The position numbers and the translations under genes were made by a program. Under the pieces are notes generated by a model, which was not told the origin of the DNA, ran no database searches, and saw only the letters and a program-made list of their open reading frames with translations. This document shows positions 28,011-35,891 of a stretch of DNA of 35,891 bases, piece by piece (positions within the stretch are counted from its first letter, which is position 1; every line of letters begins with the position of its first letter). This stretch comes from Amycolatopsis eburnea (GTDB lineage: Bacteria; Actinomycetota; Actinomycetes; Mycobacteriales; Pseudonocardiaceae), in contig NZ_RSEC01000010.1 in the NCBI RefSeq assembly GCF_003937945.1, positions 1 to 35,891 on the forward strand, read 5' to 3'.

Positions 28011-29648
28011 ATGCCATCAACACCCACGACTAAGTCTCAGGTTCAGGCGTATCAGTTCGTCCTACGGAGGATGCAGTCGGCGCTGGTCCGGCGCGACGCC
28101 GTGATGCTGCACGACCCGATGCGCACCCACACGAGGGCCACCATCGTGGGGGTCGTGCTGGGGGCGCTCGGCATGATCGTGTTCGTCGTCTGGGGCCTGC
28201 TCAGCCCGGCGCCTTCGGTGCCGGAGGCCGGGAACATCGTGATCGGCGAGCAGTCCGGCACGGTCTACGTCGTGGCGGGCAACCCGAAGAAGCTGATCCC
28301 CACCTTCAACCTCGCGTCCGCGCGGCTCCTGCTGCTGGCGCAGCAGAAGCAGTCGAGCGCGGGCAGCGGCGGCGCGACCTCGGCTCCGGCCGCGCCCGCG
28401 GCGGCGAGCCCGGCGAGTGTGAAGAATCCCACGGTCGTTTCGGACGCCCAGCTGGAGTCCATTCCGCGCGACAAACTCACCGGAATTCCGGACGGCCCGC
28501 AGCTGATCCCGTCGGATTCGCAGCGCATTTCCCCGAATTGGGCGGTGTGCGACCAGGTCCAGCTCGACCCGTCGCTGCCGAACCCCGACACCGGCAAGAC
28601 CAACACCTACGTCTTCGGCGGCATCGCGCCGACCGGTCTGGGCACCGAACTGGGTGAAAACGAAGCGTTGCTGGCGAAGGCCGACAACGGCAAGACCTAC
28701 CTCGTCTACCGGCTGCCGAGCTCGCGGAACCGGCCGAACGCCAACACCGTGCGCGCGGAGATCGACGTCGACAACGCCAACGACGCCGTCCGGACGGCGC
28801 TGCAGCTGCCGCCGACGCCGCGGAAGATCACGCCGGGCCTGCTGAACGCGATCCCGGAGGTCGCCCGCCTGGCCCCGCCGCAGATCCCGAGCGGCCCGGC
28901 CCCGGCGGACTTCGACGGCCTGACCGCCGGTGACGTCTTCTCCACCCAGCCGACCGGCGCGCAGCCCGACTACTGGGCGATCACCACCGGCGGCATCCAG
29001 AAGGTCTCCAACGCGGTCGCCGACATCATCCGCGTCGCGAAGAACGGCAGCGCGGGCAAGATCCAGGTGCTCGGCCTGGACAAGCTGGCCGGCGTGCGCG
29101 TGCTGCAGCCGACCGACAAGGACTACATCGCGGTCGACGACTTCCCGCGCTCGGTCCCGACGATCCTCGACGCGACGAAGAACTCCTCGGTCGCCTGCCT
29201 GGGCTGGTCCCTGGTCGGCTCCGGCGCGGACCGGGACGCGCACACCTCGGTGTACGTCGACACGCAGCTGCCGGGTCAGAAGGGCACCGGCGACAAGTTC
29301 ACCCCGATGACGGTGACCACGCCGGGCCCGAACCGCGTGCCGATCAACGGCTTCTACCTCAAGCCGGGCTTCGCCGCGGTGGTCCAGTCCGCGACCGGCA
29401 AGGAAAGCTTCGGCAAGGGCACCATCCAGCTGATCTCCGACCGCGGGATCCGCTACAGCGTCCCGGACGCGGCGACCGCGGACGCGATCGGCCTGAACAA
29501 CCGGCAGCCGGCGCCGGAGTCGGTCATCGGGCTGCTGCCGACCGGGGCGTCGCTCAACACCCAGGACGTGCTCAAGCAGTTCGACTCGGTGCCGATCGAC
29601 CCGAACGCCGGCTCGTTCGCGACGCCGACCGCCCAGGCGGGGAACTGA
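28011..29648 (+). CDS. eccB: Type VII secretion protein EccB
   Basis: EccB is a core ESX membrane protein with a large extracytoplasmic domain. The 545-residue product has the family start region TKSQVQAYQFVLRRMQSALV and RRDAVMLHDPMRTHTRA, one membrane helix at about residues 45-64 (IVGVVLGALGMIVFVVWGLL), then a long exported part with a Ser/Ala-rich stretch near residue 120 and four-fold repeated strand regions including GFYLKPGFAAVVQS. Two Cys (in WAVCDQVQ and VACLGW) fit the conserved periplasmic disulfide. ATG 28011 has GGGGAGAG about 15 bases before and GGTCGAG closer. Confidence 0.95.
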   Translation: MPSTPTTKSQVQAYQFVLRRMQSALVRRDAVMLHDPMRTHTRATIVGVVLGALGMIVFVVWGLLSPAPSVPEAGNIVIGEQSGTVYVVAGNPKKLIPTFNLASARLLLLAQQKQSSAGSGGATSAPAAPAAASPASVKNPTVVSDAQLESIPRDKLTGIPDGPQLIPSDSQRISPNWAVCDQVQLDPSLPNPDTGKTNTYVFGGIAPTGLGTELGENEALLAKADNGKTYLVYRLPSSRNRPNANTVRAEIDVDNANDAVRTALQLPPTPRKITPGLLNAIPEVARLAPPQIPSGPAPADFDGLTAGDVFSTQPTGAQPDYWAITTGGIQKVSNAVADIIRVAKNGSAGKIQVLGLDKLAGVRVLQPTDKDYIAVDDFPRSVPTILDATKNSSVACLGWSLVGSGADRDAHTSVYVDTQLPGQKGTGDKFTPMTVTTPGPNRVPINGFYLKPGFAAVVQSATGKESFGKGTIQLISDRGIRYSVPDAATADAIGLNNRQPAPESVIGLLPTGASLNTQDVLKQFDSVPIDPNAGSFATPTAQAGN

Positions 29649-29712
29649 CCGGAACCGCCGGTCCGCCCCGGGCGTCACACGCCCAGACGCAACAGCTGAG
29701 CGGAGGTGCGCC

Positions 29713-30033
29713 GTGGTCGGCTTGAGGATGGACGGCGTCGTCGTCGCCGAGTACGCCAAGACGGCCGAGGCGGCCGCGGGCGACTTGGACGCGGCGGCGG
29801 CCGAGGTCGGGGGCGAAGGCGTGTCCGCGGAGTCCTACGGGGCGCTGGGGGCCGGGATCGGCCTCGGCGCGTCGTACGGGCGCGCGGCCGGTGCGCTGCG
29901 GCGCCAGCTGGCCGACGGCGCGGAGGCCCTGCGCTCGGCCGCGGAGGCGCTGCGGCAGGTCACGGTGCGCCACGACGGCCAGGACGCCGACGCCGCCGAG
30001 CTGATCAAGCGGGCCGGGAGGCTCGAAGGATGA
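29713..30033 (+). CDS. EspC-like type VII secretion target
   Basis: The 106-residue product starts VVGLRMDGVVVAEYAKTAEA at GTG 29713, with GGAGG at 29702-29706 six bases upstream. It is Ala-rich and predicted to be a helical hairpin, with a central SYGALGAGIGLGASYGRAAG turn like that of the EspC/DUF2580 family of small ESX-linked proteins. No WxG motif is present. Its TGA overlaps the next gene by four bases, so the two are likely made together and may pair. Family assignment is by pattern. Confidence 0.75.
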   Translation: MVGLRMDGVVVAEYAKTAEAAAGDLDAAAAEVGGEGVSAESYGALGAGIGLGASYGRAAGALRRQLADGAEALRSAAEALRQVTVRHDGQDADAAELIKRAGRLEG

Positions 30034-31097
30034 TCGCCGAAAGCTCCACCGAGTCCATCCCGCACCCCTTGGCGAAGCAGCAGCCGGTGGCGGTGGCGGT
30101 CCCGCAGGGCGAGGACATCACCGCGGCGGCCGAGCCGTACCTGGGCTACCTCACGGACCTCTCGCGGCAGCTGGGCGTCATCGACCCCGTCGAGACGTAC
30201 TTCCGCCCGCTGCTCGGCCGCTGGGCCGACCTCGGCGCCGAAGCGGATCGCCTGCGCCAGGCGGCTTCCGTCGCGGCCGAGGTGTCCGCGCGGCTCGACG
30301 ACCAGCTCGGCCGCCTCGACGCGGGCTGGGAGGGGCGCGACGCGGACTCGTTCGTGGCCTACATCCGCGAGATCGGGGCGGCGGGCGGCGACCTCCAGGA
30401 AGCGCTGAACGTCCTGGCGGGCGCGCTCGACGAGCTGGTCGAGTCGGTCCGCCACGTCGTCGTCGACCTCGTCGAAGTCCTGGTGGACGCGGCCGACCTG
30501 ACGTCGGAGACGATGCTCCTCCCGAGCGGCGGTGCCCGGCGGGCGCGCGTTCAGCTGGCGGAGACGCAGGAGTCGGCGAAGGCGTTGTACGAGACCGCGC
30601 GGGACGTCATGGAGGCGTTCGACCGGCTCTGCCAAGGCGTCGACGACCCCGACGCGGCTTCGCGGAGCATCGAGATCCGGCACCGCTACCCGCAGGAACG
30701 GTTCAAGCTGCACGACGGCGCGTTGAACGACGCCGCGGCCGAGGAAACGACGACGCCGTCTTCGGCCGGGTCGTCGGACGAGGTCACGTCACCGTCCTCG
30801 GCGGAGCCCAAGCACACCGGCGCGGGCACCCCCGACAACGCCCAGCCCGCCGACACCCCGCAGCCCGCGCCCGCCCCGGACCACGCGGCGAACCAGTCGA
30901 CGTCCTCCGGCGTCCCGATGATGCCGATGATGGGCTTCGGCGCTTTCGGCGGCGGTGGTGGGGGACGGCGCCAGCCGAAGACGCGGCCGGTCACGAAGAC
31001 GTCGGAACTGCTGGGGGAGCCCGGTCTGGTCGCCCCGCCGGTGATCGGCGAGGACGAGAAACCGGCGCAGGAGCAGAAGAAGCCGCCGGCGCAGTGA
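30030..31097 (+). CDS. WXG100-like protein with long C-terminal tail
   Basis: The 355-residue product starts MIAESSTESIPHPLAKQQPV at ATG 30030 (AAGG just upstream, overlapping the previous stop). A helical domain up to about residue 240 contains LDAGWEGRDADSFVAYI, whose W-E-G and following helix match the WXG100 turn. From about residue 245 to the end it is Ser/Pro/Thr/Ala-rich with a Met/Gly-rich patch (PMMPMMGFGAFGGGGGG) and a Lys/Pro-rich tail. Likely an ESX substrate or cell-surface-associated partner of the EspC-like protein. I see no clear YxxxD/E secretion motif in the expected place. Confidence 0.75.
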   Translation: MIAESSTESIPHPLAKQQPVAVAVPQGEDITAAAEPYLGYLTDLSRQLGVIDPVETYFRPLLGRWADLGAEADRLRQAASVAAEVSARLDDQLGRLDAGWEGRDADSFVAYIREIGAAGGDLQEALNVLAGALDELVESVRHVVVDLVEVLVDAADLTSETMLLPSGGARRARVQLAETQESAKALYETARDVMEAFDRLCQGVDDPDAASRSIEIRHRYPQERFKLHDGALNDAAAEETTTPSSAGSSDEVTSPSSAEPKHTGAGTPDNAQPADTPQPAPAPDHAANQSTSSGVPMMPMMGFGAFGGGGGGRRQPKTRPVTKTSELLGEPGLVAPPVIGEDEKPAQEQKKPPAQ

Positions 31098-31123
31098 GGT
31101 GGTGGCCCGCGCGGGCCACCACC
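31098..31123. terminator. Bidirectional terminator between the WXG-like gene and mycP
   Basis: A perfect 26-bp palindrome (13 plus 13, no loop; in practice a few central bases would unpair) fills the 27-bp gap between two converging genes. It probably ends both transcripts. Confidence 0.7.
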
Positions 31124-31124
31124 C

Positions 31125-32729
31125 TCAGCGGCGGGCCGGGCCGGTCTCGGCCGGGCGGTTGCGGCGGATCGTGTGCATCACGAACAGCGTGATCAGCAGC
31201 GCCACCACGCCACCGCCGGTGCCGGCCAGCGCCACGATCACCGGTGTCGGGCTGCGGTCGTTGGCCGGCGGCAGCTGCGCCATCTGCTGCGACGGGATCG
31301 GGGCCATGCCGCCGACCTCGGACGGCAGGGTCGCGGTCAGCGCCGCCACCGGGTCGATCACGCCGAAGCCGACGAAGTTGTCGCGCCCACCGGGAGCGGC
31401 CGGGTGCTGGGCCGTTTCCTTGATGCGGTTGACGATGCCGCGCCCGTTCAGGTTCGGGTACTTCGCCTTCACCAGCGCCGCCAGCCCGGCGACGTACGGC
31501 GCGGCGAAGCTCGTGCCCTGGATCTCGCTGGCCTTGTCGCCGCTTTCGAACGTCAGGTTCGCCAGGCCGCCGGAGCCTTCCGCGGGGTCGAGCGAAATGA
31601 TCTTCGTGCCGGGTGCGGCGACGCCGACCCACGGGCCGTGCACGCTGAACGGCGCGACGCCACCGGTGTCGTCGATCGCGCCCACCGACAGGACGTCGTC
31701 GGCGAACCACGGCGGCGTCACGATCGTCTTCGGCTTCTGGGCGTTGGGCTGGTCGTTCTGCGGGCAGGTGTCCGTCGCGTTGCCCGCGGCGGCGATGATC
31801 ACGATGCCCTTTTCCGCTGCGAAGTGCACGGCGGCCTGGACCTGCTGCTCGCCTTCGGTGATCGACCCGGTCGCTTGGCGGCAGTTGTCGACCGACATGT
31901 TGATGATGTCGGCTTCGCCGCGCTCGGCGATGCCGCGGATGATCTCGGCCAGCGTCTTCAACGTGCCCGCGGTGCCGGCCTTCTCCAGCTGGCGCCCGCC
32001 GTTGGACTGCCCGGGCGAGGTCTGGTCGCCCTCGCCGCTCCCGCCACCACCGCCGTTGCTCGGCGGCAGCGACGACTGCGTGCCGGACGGCGGGTTGGTG
32101 CTCGACGACGGGGTGCCGCCGGTGCTGGACGCCGGGGGCGGCGCCGAAGTCTCGGTGTTGGGCTCGTAGTTCTCGCTGAGCTGGCGGTAGGACACGATCG
32201 TCGCGTCCGGGGCGACGCCGACGAACCCGACCTCGGGGTTGTCCGGCTTGGCCGCGATGATGCCGGCGACCTCGGTGCCGTGGCCGTCGCAGTCCTCGAG
32301 CCCCGGCGGCTGGTTCTTCGTCGTCGGGGCGACGTAGTCACCGCCCGACTGGAGGTTGGGCAGCCAGGGGTGGCGCGTCACGCCGGTGTCGACCACCGCG
32401 ACCCGGACGCCCTTGCCCGCGCCGCCGCCGGTGGCCGCCTTGACGATGTCCTGCGCCTTCGACAGCTGCAGGTACTCCTGGCCCCACGGCCGGTTCTTGA
32501 GCACGATGTTCTCGCCGAGGCTGCGCTGCACGCAGCCCTTCGACTGCTTGTAGCTCTTGTCCGGCTTGCGCTCGTCCGGGATCAGCTTGCTCATGTCGAC
32601 CGGCGGCGGGGTCGCGAAGTAGCCGTCGGTGGACTGCTGCGCCCACCCCGGCACCGCGATCGCCAGGGGTGAGAGGACGCCGATCGTGCCGGCCAGCAAG
32701 GCCGTCGTGGTCCGCCGTGCCACTGACAT
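31125..32729 (-). CDS. mycP: Mycosin, ESX-linked subtilisin-like serine protease
   Basis: Mycosins are membrane-bound proteases needed for ESX secretion. The 534-residue product starts MSVARRTTTALLAGTIGVLS, a signal peptide ending near AWA-Q (residue 30). The catalytic triad is Asp114 (VAVVDTGV), His150 (DGHGTEVAG) and Ser407 (GTSFAAPYVAG), with Asn317 (AAGNA) for the oxyanion hole. Residues about 186-250 form a Pro/Ser/Gly linker between His and Asn. A membrane helix at about 496-517 precedes a short basic tail (RRNRP). Start chosen at ATG 32729; the open frame beyond runs antiparallel to eccD. Confidence 0.95.
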   Translation of the reverse strand: MSVARRTTTALLAGTIGVLSPLAIAVPGWAQQSTDGYFATPPPVDMSKLIPDERKPDKSYKQSKGCVQRSLGENIVLKNRPWGQEYLQLSKAQDIVKAATGGGAGKGVRVAVVDTGVTRHPWLPNLQSGGDYVAPTTKNQPPGLEDCDGHGTEVAGIIAAKPDNPEVGFVGVAPDATIVSYRQLSENYEPNTETSAPPPASSTGGTPSSSTNPPSGTQSSLPPSNGGGGGSGEGDQTSPGQSNGGRQLEKAGTAGTLKTLAEIIRGIAERGEADIINMSVDNCRQATGSITEGEQQVQAAVHFAAEKGIVIIAAAGNATDTCPQNDQPNAQKPKTIVTPPWFADDVLSVGAIDDTGGVAPFSVHGPWVGVAAPGTKIISLDPAEGSGGLANLTFESGDKASEIQGTSFAAPYVAGLAALVKAKYPNLNGRGIVNRIKETAQHPAAPGGRDNFVGFGVIDPVAALTATLPSEVGGMAPIPSQQMAQLPPANDRSPTPVIVALAGTGGGVVALLITLFVMHTIRRNRPAETGPARR

Positions 32730-32749
32730 CCGAGATTCACCCGATCCGG

Positions 32750-34144
32750 TCACTTGAAGTTCAGGTGCCGCAGGGTGGTGTAGAGGTCCATCACACCCAG
32801 GGCGAGCGGGAGCACCGAAGCGATGCAGAGCGCCTCGATGATCTCGACGGTCCGGCGCAGCGGCGGCGAGAAGCGCTGGTTCGGGAAGATCACGCCGACC
32901 ACGAGCGCGCCGGCGGCGAGCAGGACCAGCGCGCCGAAGACGTAGAGCAGGCGGTTCTGGGCGCTCGCCGAGACCAGCCAGCCGATGCCGATCCCGGTCG
33001 CCGACACCAGGCCGGTGGTGAGCAGCGCGATGGCCTGGCTGCCGTTGGCGTACGCGCGGGCGCGCAGGAGCAGGACGAGCGTCGCGACGACGCCGAGGAT
33101 GATCCCGAACGCGCCGGGCCCGCTCGCGGCGATGACCGCGGAGATGGCGACCGTGGCGCCGCAGCCGACCATCAGGCCGGTCATGTAGTTGTGCGCGATG
33201 GCCGTGCGGCGCTCGATCGCGCGGTAGTCGGGGAAGCCGGAGTCTTCCTTGAGCTCCTCCGCGCTGCCCGGGACGTGCGGCAGCGGCAGCTTCGCGAGCC
33301 AGATCGTGGCGCGCGGCAGGATCGAGATGCAGGCGAGGGCGACCGCGACGGTGCCGGCCGCGATGCCGGCGGCCGGGTGCGCGATGAGCGTGCCGAAGAG
33401 GAAGGCCAGCGCGCCGAACGTGCCGGCGGTGGCGGCCGCGATGAACGTCGTGATGCCGGCGCCGATGACCATGATGCAGACGGACGCGACGATCATCACC
33501 AGTACCGCGCCGAGCAGCAGGTTCGCCCGCAGGGACAGGCCGGGCACGATGTAGAAGCCGCTGACGAACGCCAGTGGCAGGCCGCCGGCCGCGGCGATCA
33601 GGACGCCGGTCGCTTCCGCCTGGTACCCCTTGGCGAGCGTGGCGCCGACCGCGACGCACGCGATCGCGCCGATGCCGCCCGCGATGGCCGCGCCGAGCGC
33701 GCTGCCGCCGTAGAACGACCCGCTCATGAACAGCGCGACGGCGGCGGCGAACAGCGCCAGCCCGCCCGCGACGTGCCCGAAGCGGTTCGCCGTCTCCTTG
33801 GTCCACGGGCGGAAGCTGTCGGGGGAGGACTCGGCGATGGCGTCGACGACGTCGTCGTACAGCGGCGGCGGCGGGTTCTCGTTGCGCTTGCGCAGCTGCA
33901 GCAGCTCACCGTCGACGACGCCGAGCGAGGCCAGCGTCCGGCTCGGGTCGAGCGGCGCGTCCCCGAGCTTCGCGAGCGCCCAGCCACCGTGGCGGGCCCC
34001 GCCGTCGGGCGAGGTCTCCTTCGCCATGTCCAGCAGCATCGGCAGGAGGTCGGCCACCGCGACGTCGGCGGGCAGCGCCACGTCGATCCGCGTGGAGGGC
34101 GCGACGACCGTCACCCTGCTGAAAACTGTCGTGCCCGTAGCCAC
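32750..34144 (-). CDS. eccD: Type VII secretion protein EccD
   Basis: EccD forms the main membrane part of the ESX channel. The 464-residue product has an N-terminal ubiquitin-like domain (FSRVTVVAPSTRIDVALPAD to about residue 85), a linker KRNENPPPPLYDDVVDAI that contacts EccC-type partners in known structures, and about 11 membrane helices from residue 122 on. GTG start at 34144 with only a weak GGGGGC site. It lies 20 bp upstream of mycP on the same strand, so the two form an operon. Confidence 0.95.
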   Translation of the reverse strand: MATGTTVFSRVTVVAPSTRIDVALPADVAVADLLPMLLDMAKETSPDGGARHGGWALAKLGDAPLDPSRTLASLGVVDGELLQLRKRNENPPPPLYDDVVDAIAESSPDSFRPWTKETANRFGHVAGGLALFAAAVALFMSGSFYGGSALGAAIAGGIGAIACVAVGATLAKGYQAEATGVLIAAAGGLPLAFVSGFYIVPGLSLRANLLLGAVLVMIVASVCIMVIGAGITTFIAAATAGTFGALAFLFGTLIAHPAAGIAAGTVAVALACISILPRATIWLAKLPLPHVPGSAEELKEDSGFPDYRAIERRTAIAHNYMTGLMVGCGATVAISAVIAASGPGAFGIILGVVATLVLLLRARAYANGSQAIALLTTGLVSATGIGIGWLVSASAQNRLLYVFGALVLLAAGALVVGVIFPNQRFSPPLRRTVEIIEALCIASVLPLALGVMDLYTTLRHLNFK

Positions 34145-34216
34145 TGCACTGCCCCCGCTCGGTCGATACTGCTCCCGGGGGAACTTATACCGAACCCCGG
34201 CACCGGCATCATGGAA

Positions 34217-34252
34217 CGTCCGAAATTCACCGGCAAGGCCAGGTCAGCGGCC
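34217..34252 (+). repeat. Direct repeat, copy 1
   Basis: CGTCCGAAATTCACCGGCAA then GGCCAGGTCAGCGGCC. It matches 34306-34340 with two substitutions and one single-base gap. The copies are 89 bases apart, in the same orientation, in the divergent eccD/eccC control region. Confidence 0.8.
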
Positions 34253-34305
34253 ACCCGGCCGGGACGTCGTGAGGGCGGTCCACGACACCGCAGGCCCACC
34301 CGGCG

Positions 34306-34340
34306 CGTCCGGAATTCACGGCAGGGCCAGGTCAGCGGCC
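34306..34340 (+). repeat. Direct repeat, copy 2
   Basis: The second copy of the direct repeat starting at 34217, one base shorter. The 89-base spacing is about 8.5 helical turns. A binding site for a regulator or a relic of local duplication are both possible. Confidence 0.8.
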
Positions 34341-34516
34341 GGAACGGGGCATTACTGTCGGTGCCGGGCCGTACACTCGCGGGACGAGGGCGAGACCACA
34401 CCTGTGGGCGGTTGCGGCATCCGCCGGAATTCCGCCAGGACGTTCGATAGGTTGTTCGCGCACCTTGCGCACCAAGCGGTGGCAGCCATCGTCGAGTTTG
34501 AATGAGGGGTCCTTCG

Positions 34517-35891
34517 ATGAGCACGCTGCAGTTCAAGAAGTCGCCGCGGCTGGCGGCACCGCGTCCGCCGGGCGGTGAGGTGCACCTCGAGCCGCCGCCC
34601 GAGGTGCCCCGGGTCATTCCCGGGAACATCGTGATGAAGGCGCTTCCGGTCGTCATGATCGTCGCGTCGCTCGGGATGATGGTCTTCATGTTCCAGGCCA
34701 GCAACCGGAACCCGATGATGATGGCCATGGGCGGCATGATGGTCGTCGGCACGCTCGGGATGATGGCCGGCGGTGGGGGCAAGGGCGGCGGCGCCAAGCG
34801 CGCCGAGATGGACGAAGACCGCAAGGACTACCTCCGCTACCTGGGGCAGATGCGCGACCGCGCCCGCGAGGCGATGGTCGACCAGCGCGCCGCCCTGGAA
34901 TGGGTGCACCCCGATCCGCAGTCGCTGTGGTCGCTCGCGGCCAGCCGCCGGATGTGGGAGCGCCGCCAGAACGACCAGGACTTCCTGCACCTGCGCGTCG
35001 GGCGCAGCTCGCACCGCCTCGCGACGCGGCTGGTCCCGCCGCAGACCGGGCCGGTCGACGAGCTGGAGCCGATCGCCACCCTCGCGCTGCGCCGGTTCGT
35101 GCGCGCGCACTCGATCGTGCCGGACCTGCCCACCCAGATCACCCTCCGCGGGTTCGCCGCGGTGAGCATGCAGGGCGACCGGGCGCTGACCCGCGGCCTG
35201 ACCCGCGCGATGCTCGCGCAGATGGTCACCTTCCACAGCCCCGACGACGTGCTGGTCGCGGTCGCCACCGCGGGCCGCGCGAAGGAGGAGTGGGAGTGGG
35301 CGAAGTGGCTGCCGCACGCTCAGCACCCGACGCTGTCGGACGGCATCGGCCAGCTCCGCATGATGGCCGGCTCGCTGGCCCAGATCGAAAACTGGCTCGA
35401 CGAAGAGCTCCGTGACCGCCAGCGGTTCTCCCGCAACGCCACGCCGGCGCCGGACCAGCCGCACATCGTCATCATCATCGACGACGCCGAGGTGACCCGC
35501 GAAGAGCAGATCATCCTGGAGGAGGGCCTGGTCGGCGTCACGCTGATCGACCTGTCCGACTCGCTCGGCAACCTCGCCGCCCGCCGCGGTCTCCGGCTCG
35601 TCGTGGAGGCCGACCGGCTCGGTGCCCGCAGCGCCGGCGGCGTCGAGTGGTTCGGCCGCCCCGACACGCTGAGCCTGGTCGAGACCGAGTCGCTGGCCCG
35701 GCTGATCTCGCCGTACCGGGTCGGCGGCGCCGCGGGCCAGGACGTCGGCGACGAAGAGCCGCTGCTGTCCAACCCGTCGCTGCTGGAGCTGCTCGGCATC
35801 CCGGGCGACCCGATGACCTTCGACGTCCAGCAGGCGTGGCGGCCGCGGCCGATCCGCGACCGCTACCGCGTCCCGTTCGGTGTCGGCGAGT
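34517..35891 (+). CDS. eccC: Type VII secretion ATPase EccC, N-terminal part (cut by window end)
   Basis: EccC is the FtsK/SpoIIIE-type motor of the ESX system and recognises substrates. The visible 458 codons start MSTLQFKKSPRLAAPRPPGG (ATG 34517, GAGGGG at 34504-34509). Membrane helices lie at about residues 40-59 and 66-84, followed by the DUF-type stalk region (DEDRKDYLRYLGQMRDRARE, and WVHPDPQSLWSLA). A degenerate ATPase-like domain contains PHIVIIIDDAEV. The window ends at RYRVPFGVGE, which in the family immediately precedes the first Walker-type ATPase domain. Whether it is a single EccC or split EccCa/EccCb cannot be seen. Confidence 0.95.
   Translation, partial: MSTLQFKKSPRLAAPRPPGGEVHLEPPPEVPRVIPGNIVMKALPVVMIVASLGMMVFMFQASNRNPMMMAMGGMMVVGTLGMMAGGGGKGGGAKRAEMDEDRKDYLRYLGQMRDRAREAMVDQRAALEWVHPDPQSLWSLAASRRMWERRQNDQDFLHLRVGRSSHRLATRLVPPQTGPVDELEPIATLALRRFVRAHSIVPDLPTQITLRGFAAVSMQGDRALTRGLTRAMLAQMVTFHSPDDVLVAVATAGRAKEEWEWAKWLPHAQHPTLSDGIGQLRMMAGSLAQIENWLDEELRDRQRFSRNATPAPDQPHIVIIIDDAEVTREEQIILEEGLVGVTLIDLSDSLGNLAARRGLRLVVEADRLGARSAGGVEWFGRPDTLSLVETESLARLISPYRVGGAAGQDVGDEEPLLSNPSLLELLGIPGDPMTFDVQQAWRPRPIRDRYRVPFGVGE

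Larger units (their letters stand above)
34145..34516. promoter_or_regulatory. Divergent region between eccD and eccC
   Basis: The 372-bp gap contains no gene. It must hold promoters in both directions. On minus, TATAAG (plus 34184-34189) lies about 40 bases before eccD and is a fair -10. On plus, GATAGG near 34446-34451 is a weaker candidate. Two direct repeats (34217-34252 and 34306-34340) lie between them. Confidence 0.5.

Noticed and set aside
33189..33806. Upstream extension of the mycP frame into eccD
   Set aside because: Although open, the extension is Arg/Ala-rich shadow sequence; the signal peptide and binding region place the true start at 32729.
32669..34450. A 593-codon plus frame opposite eccD
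   Set aside because: It is antisense to a clear membrane protein gene; the product is charged and repetitive, typical of a shadow.

Overview
The window is high-GC actinobacterial chromosome. Codons are strongly G/C-ending, GTG and TTG starts are common, and the ribosomal proteins are of actinobacterial type. Gene order and the dispersed palindromic repeats suggest Pseudonocardiales, most likely Amycolatopsis or a close relative. The genus is inference; the phylum and the housekeeping gene content are secure.

Layout. (1) 1-72 is the 3' end of a probable IS110-type transposase. It is followed by about 670 bp of non-coding DNA with a palindromic repeat and the rpsL leader. (2) 739-5068 is the str operon: rpsL, rpsG, fusA, tuf. 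(3) 5069-5474 is the S10 leader, then rpsJ-rplC-rplD-rplW-rplB-rpsS-rplV-rpsC-rplP-rpmC-rpsQ. (4) 10911-15101 is the spc operon, rplN to rplO, closed by a strong hairpin at 15116-15151. (5) 15202-17023 holds two non-ribosomal genes between rplO and secY: a proline-rich four-helix membrane protein and a LysE-family exporter. A second, inverted copy of the palindromic repeat lies between them. (6) 17280-19959 is secY-adk-map. (7) 20228-25095 is infA-rpmJ-rpsM-(61-aa unknown gene)-rpsK-rpsD-rpoA-rplQ-truA. It ends in a perfect 26-bp stem that also serves the converging genes. (8) 25171-35891 is a type VII (ESX) secretion locus: a 239-aa unknown protein and eccE on minus; eccB, an EspC-like protein and a long WXG100-like protein on plus; mycP and eccD on minus; and the start of eccC on plus, cut by the window end.

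How the genes work together. Regions 2-4, 6 and 7 make the core of the translation apparatus (ribosomal proteins, EF-G, EF-Tu, IF-1), the RNA polymerase alpha subunit, the Sec channel, adenylate kinase, N-terminal Met removal and a tRNA pseudouridine synthase. Many genes overlap by 1-4 nt, which implies translational coupling. Hairpins between sub-blocks probably set relative expression. Region 8 encodes most of an ESX core complex (EccB, EccC, EccD, EccE), its mycosin protease and two candidate substrates. Its place beside truA matches the place of ESX-4 in mycobacteria, but this locus has an eccE, which mycobacterial ESX-4 lacks.

Most notable observations: a 61-aa basic gene with strong coding signature wedged between rpsM and rpsK; a truA frame with no ATG/GTG/TTG before its conserved N-terminus, apparently started at CTG next to or inside a terminator hairpin; EccE with about 200 residues of collagen-like Gly-Pro repeat; an 87-bp palindromic repeat present as an inverted pair about 16 kb apart; and a shared 17-nt leader hairpin motif upstream of both rpsL and rpsJ.
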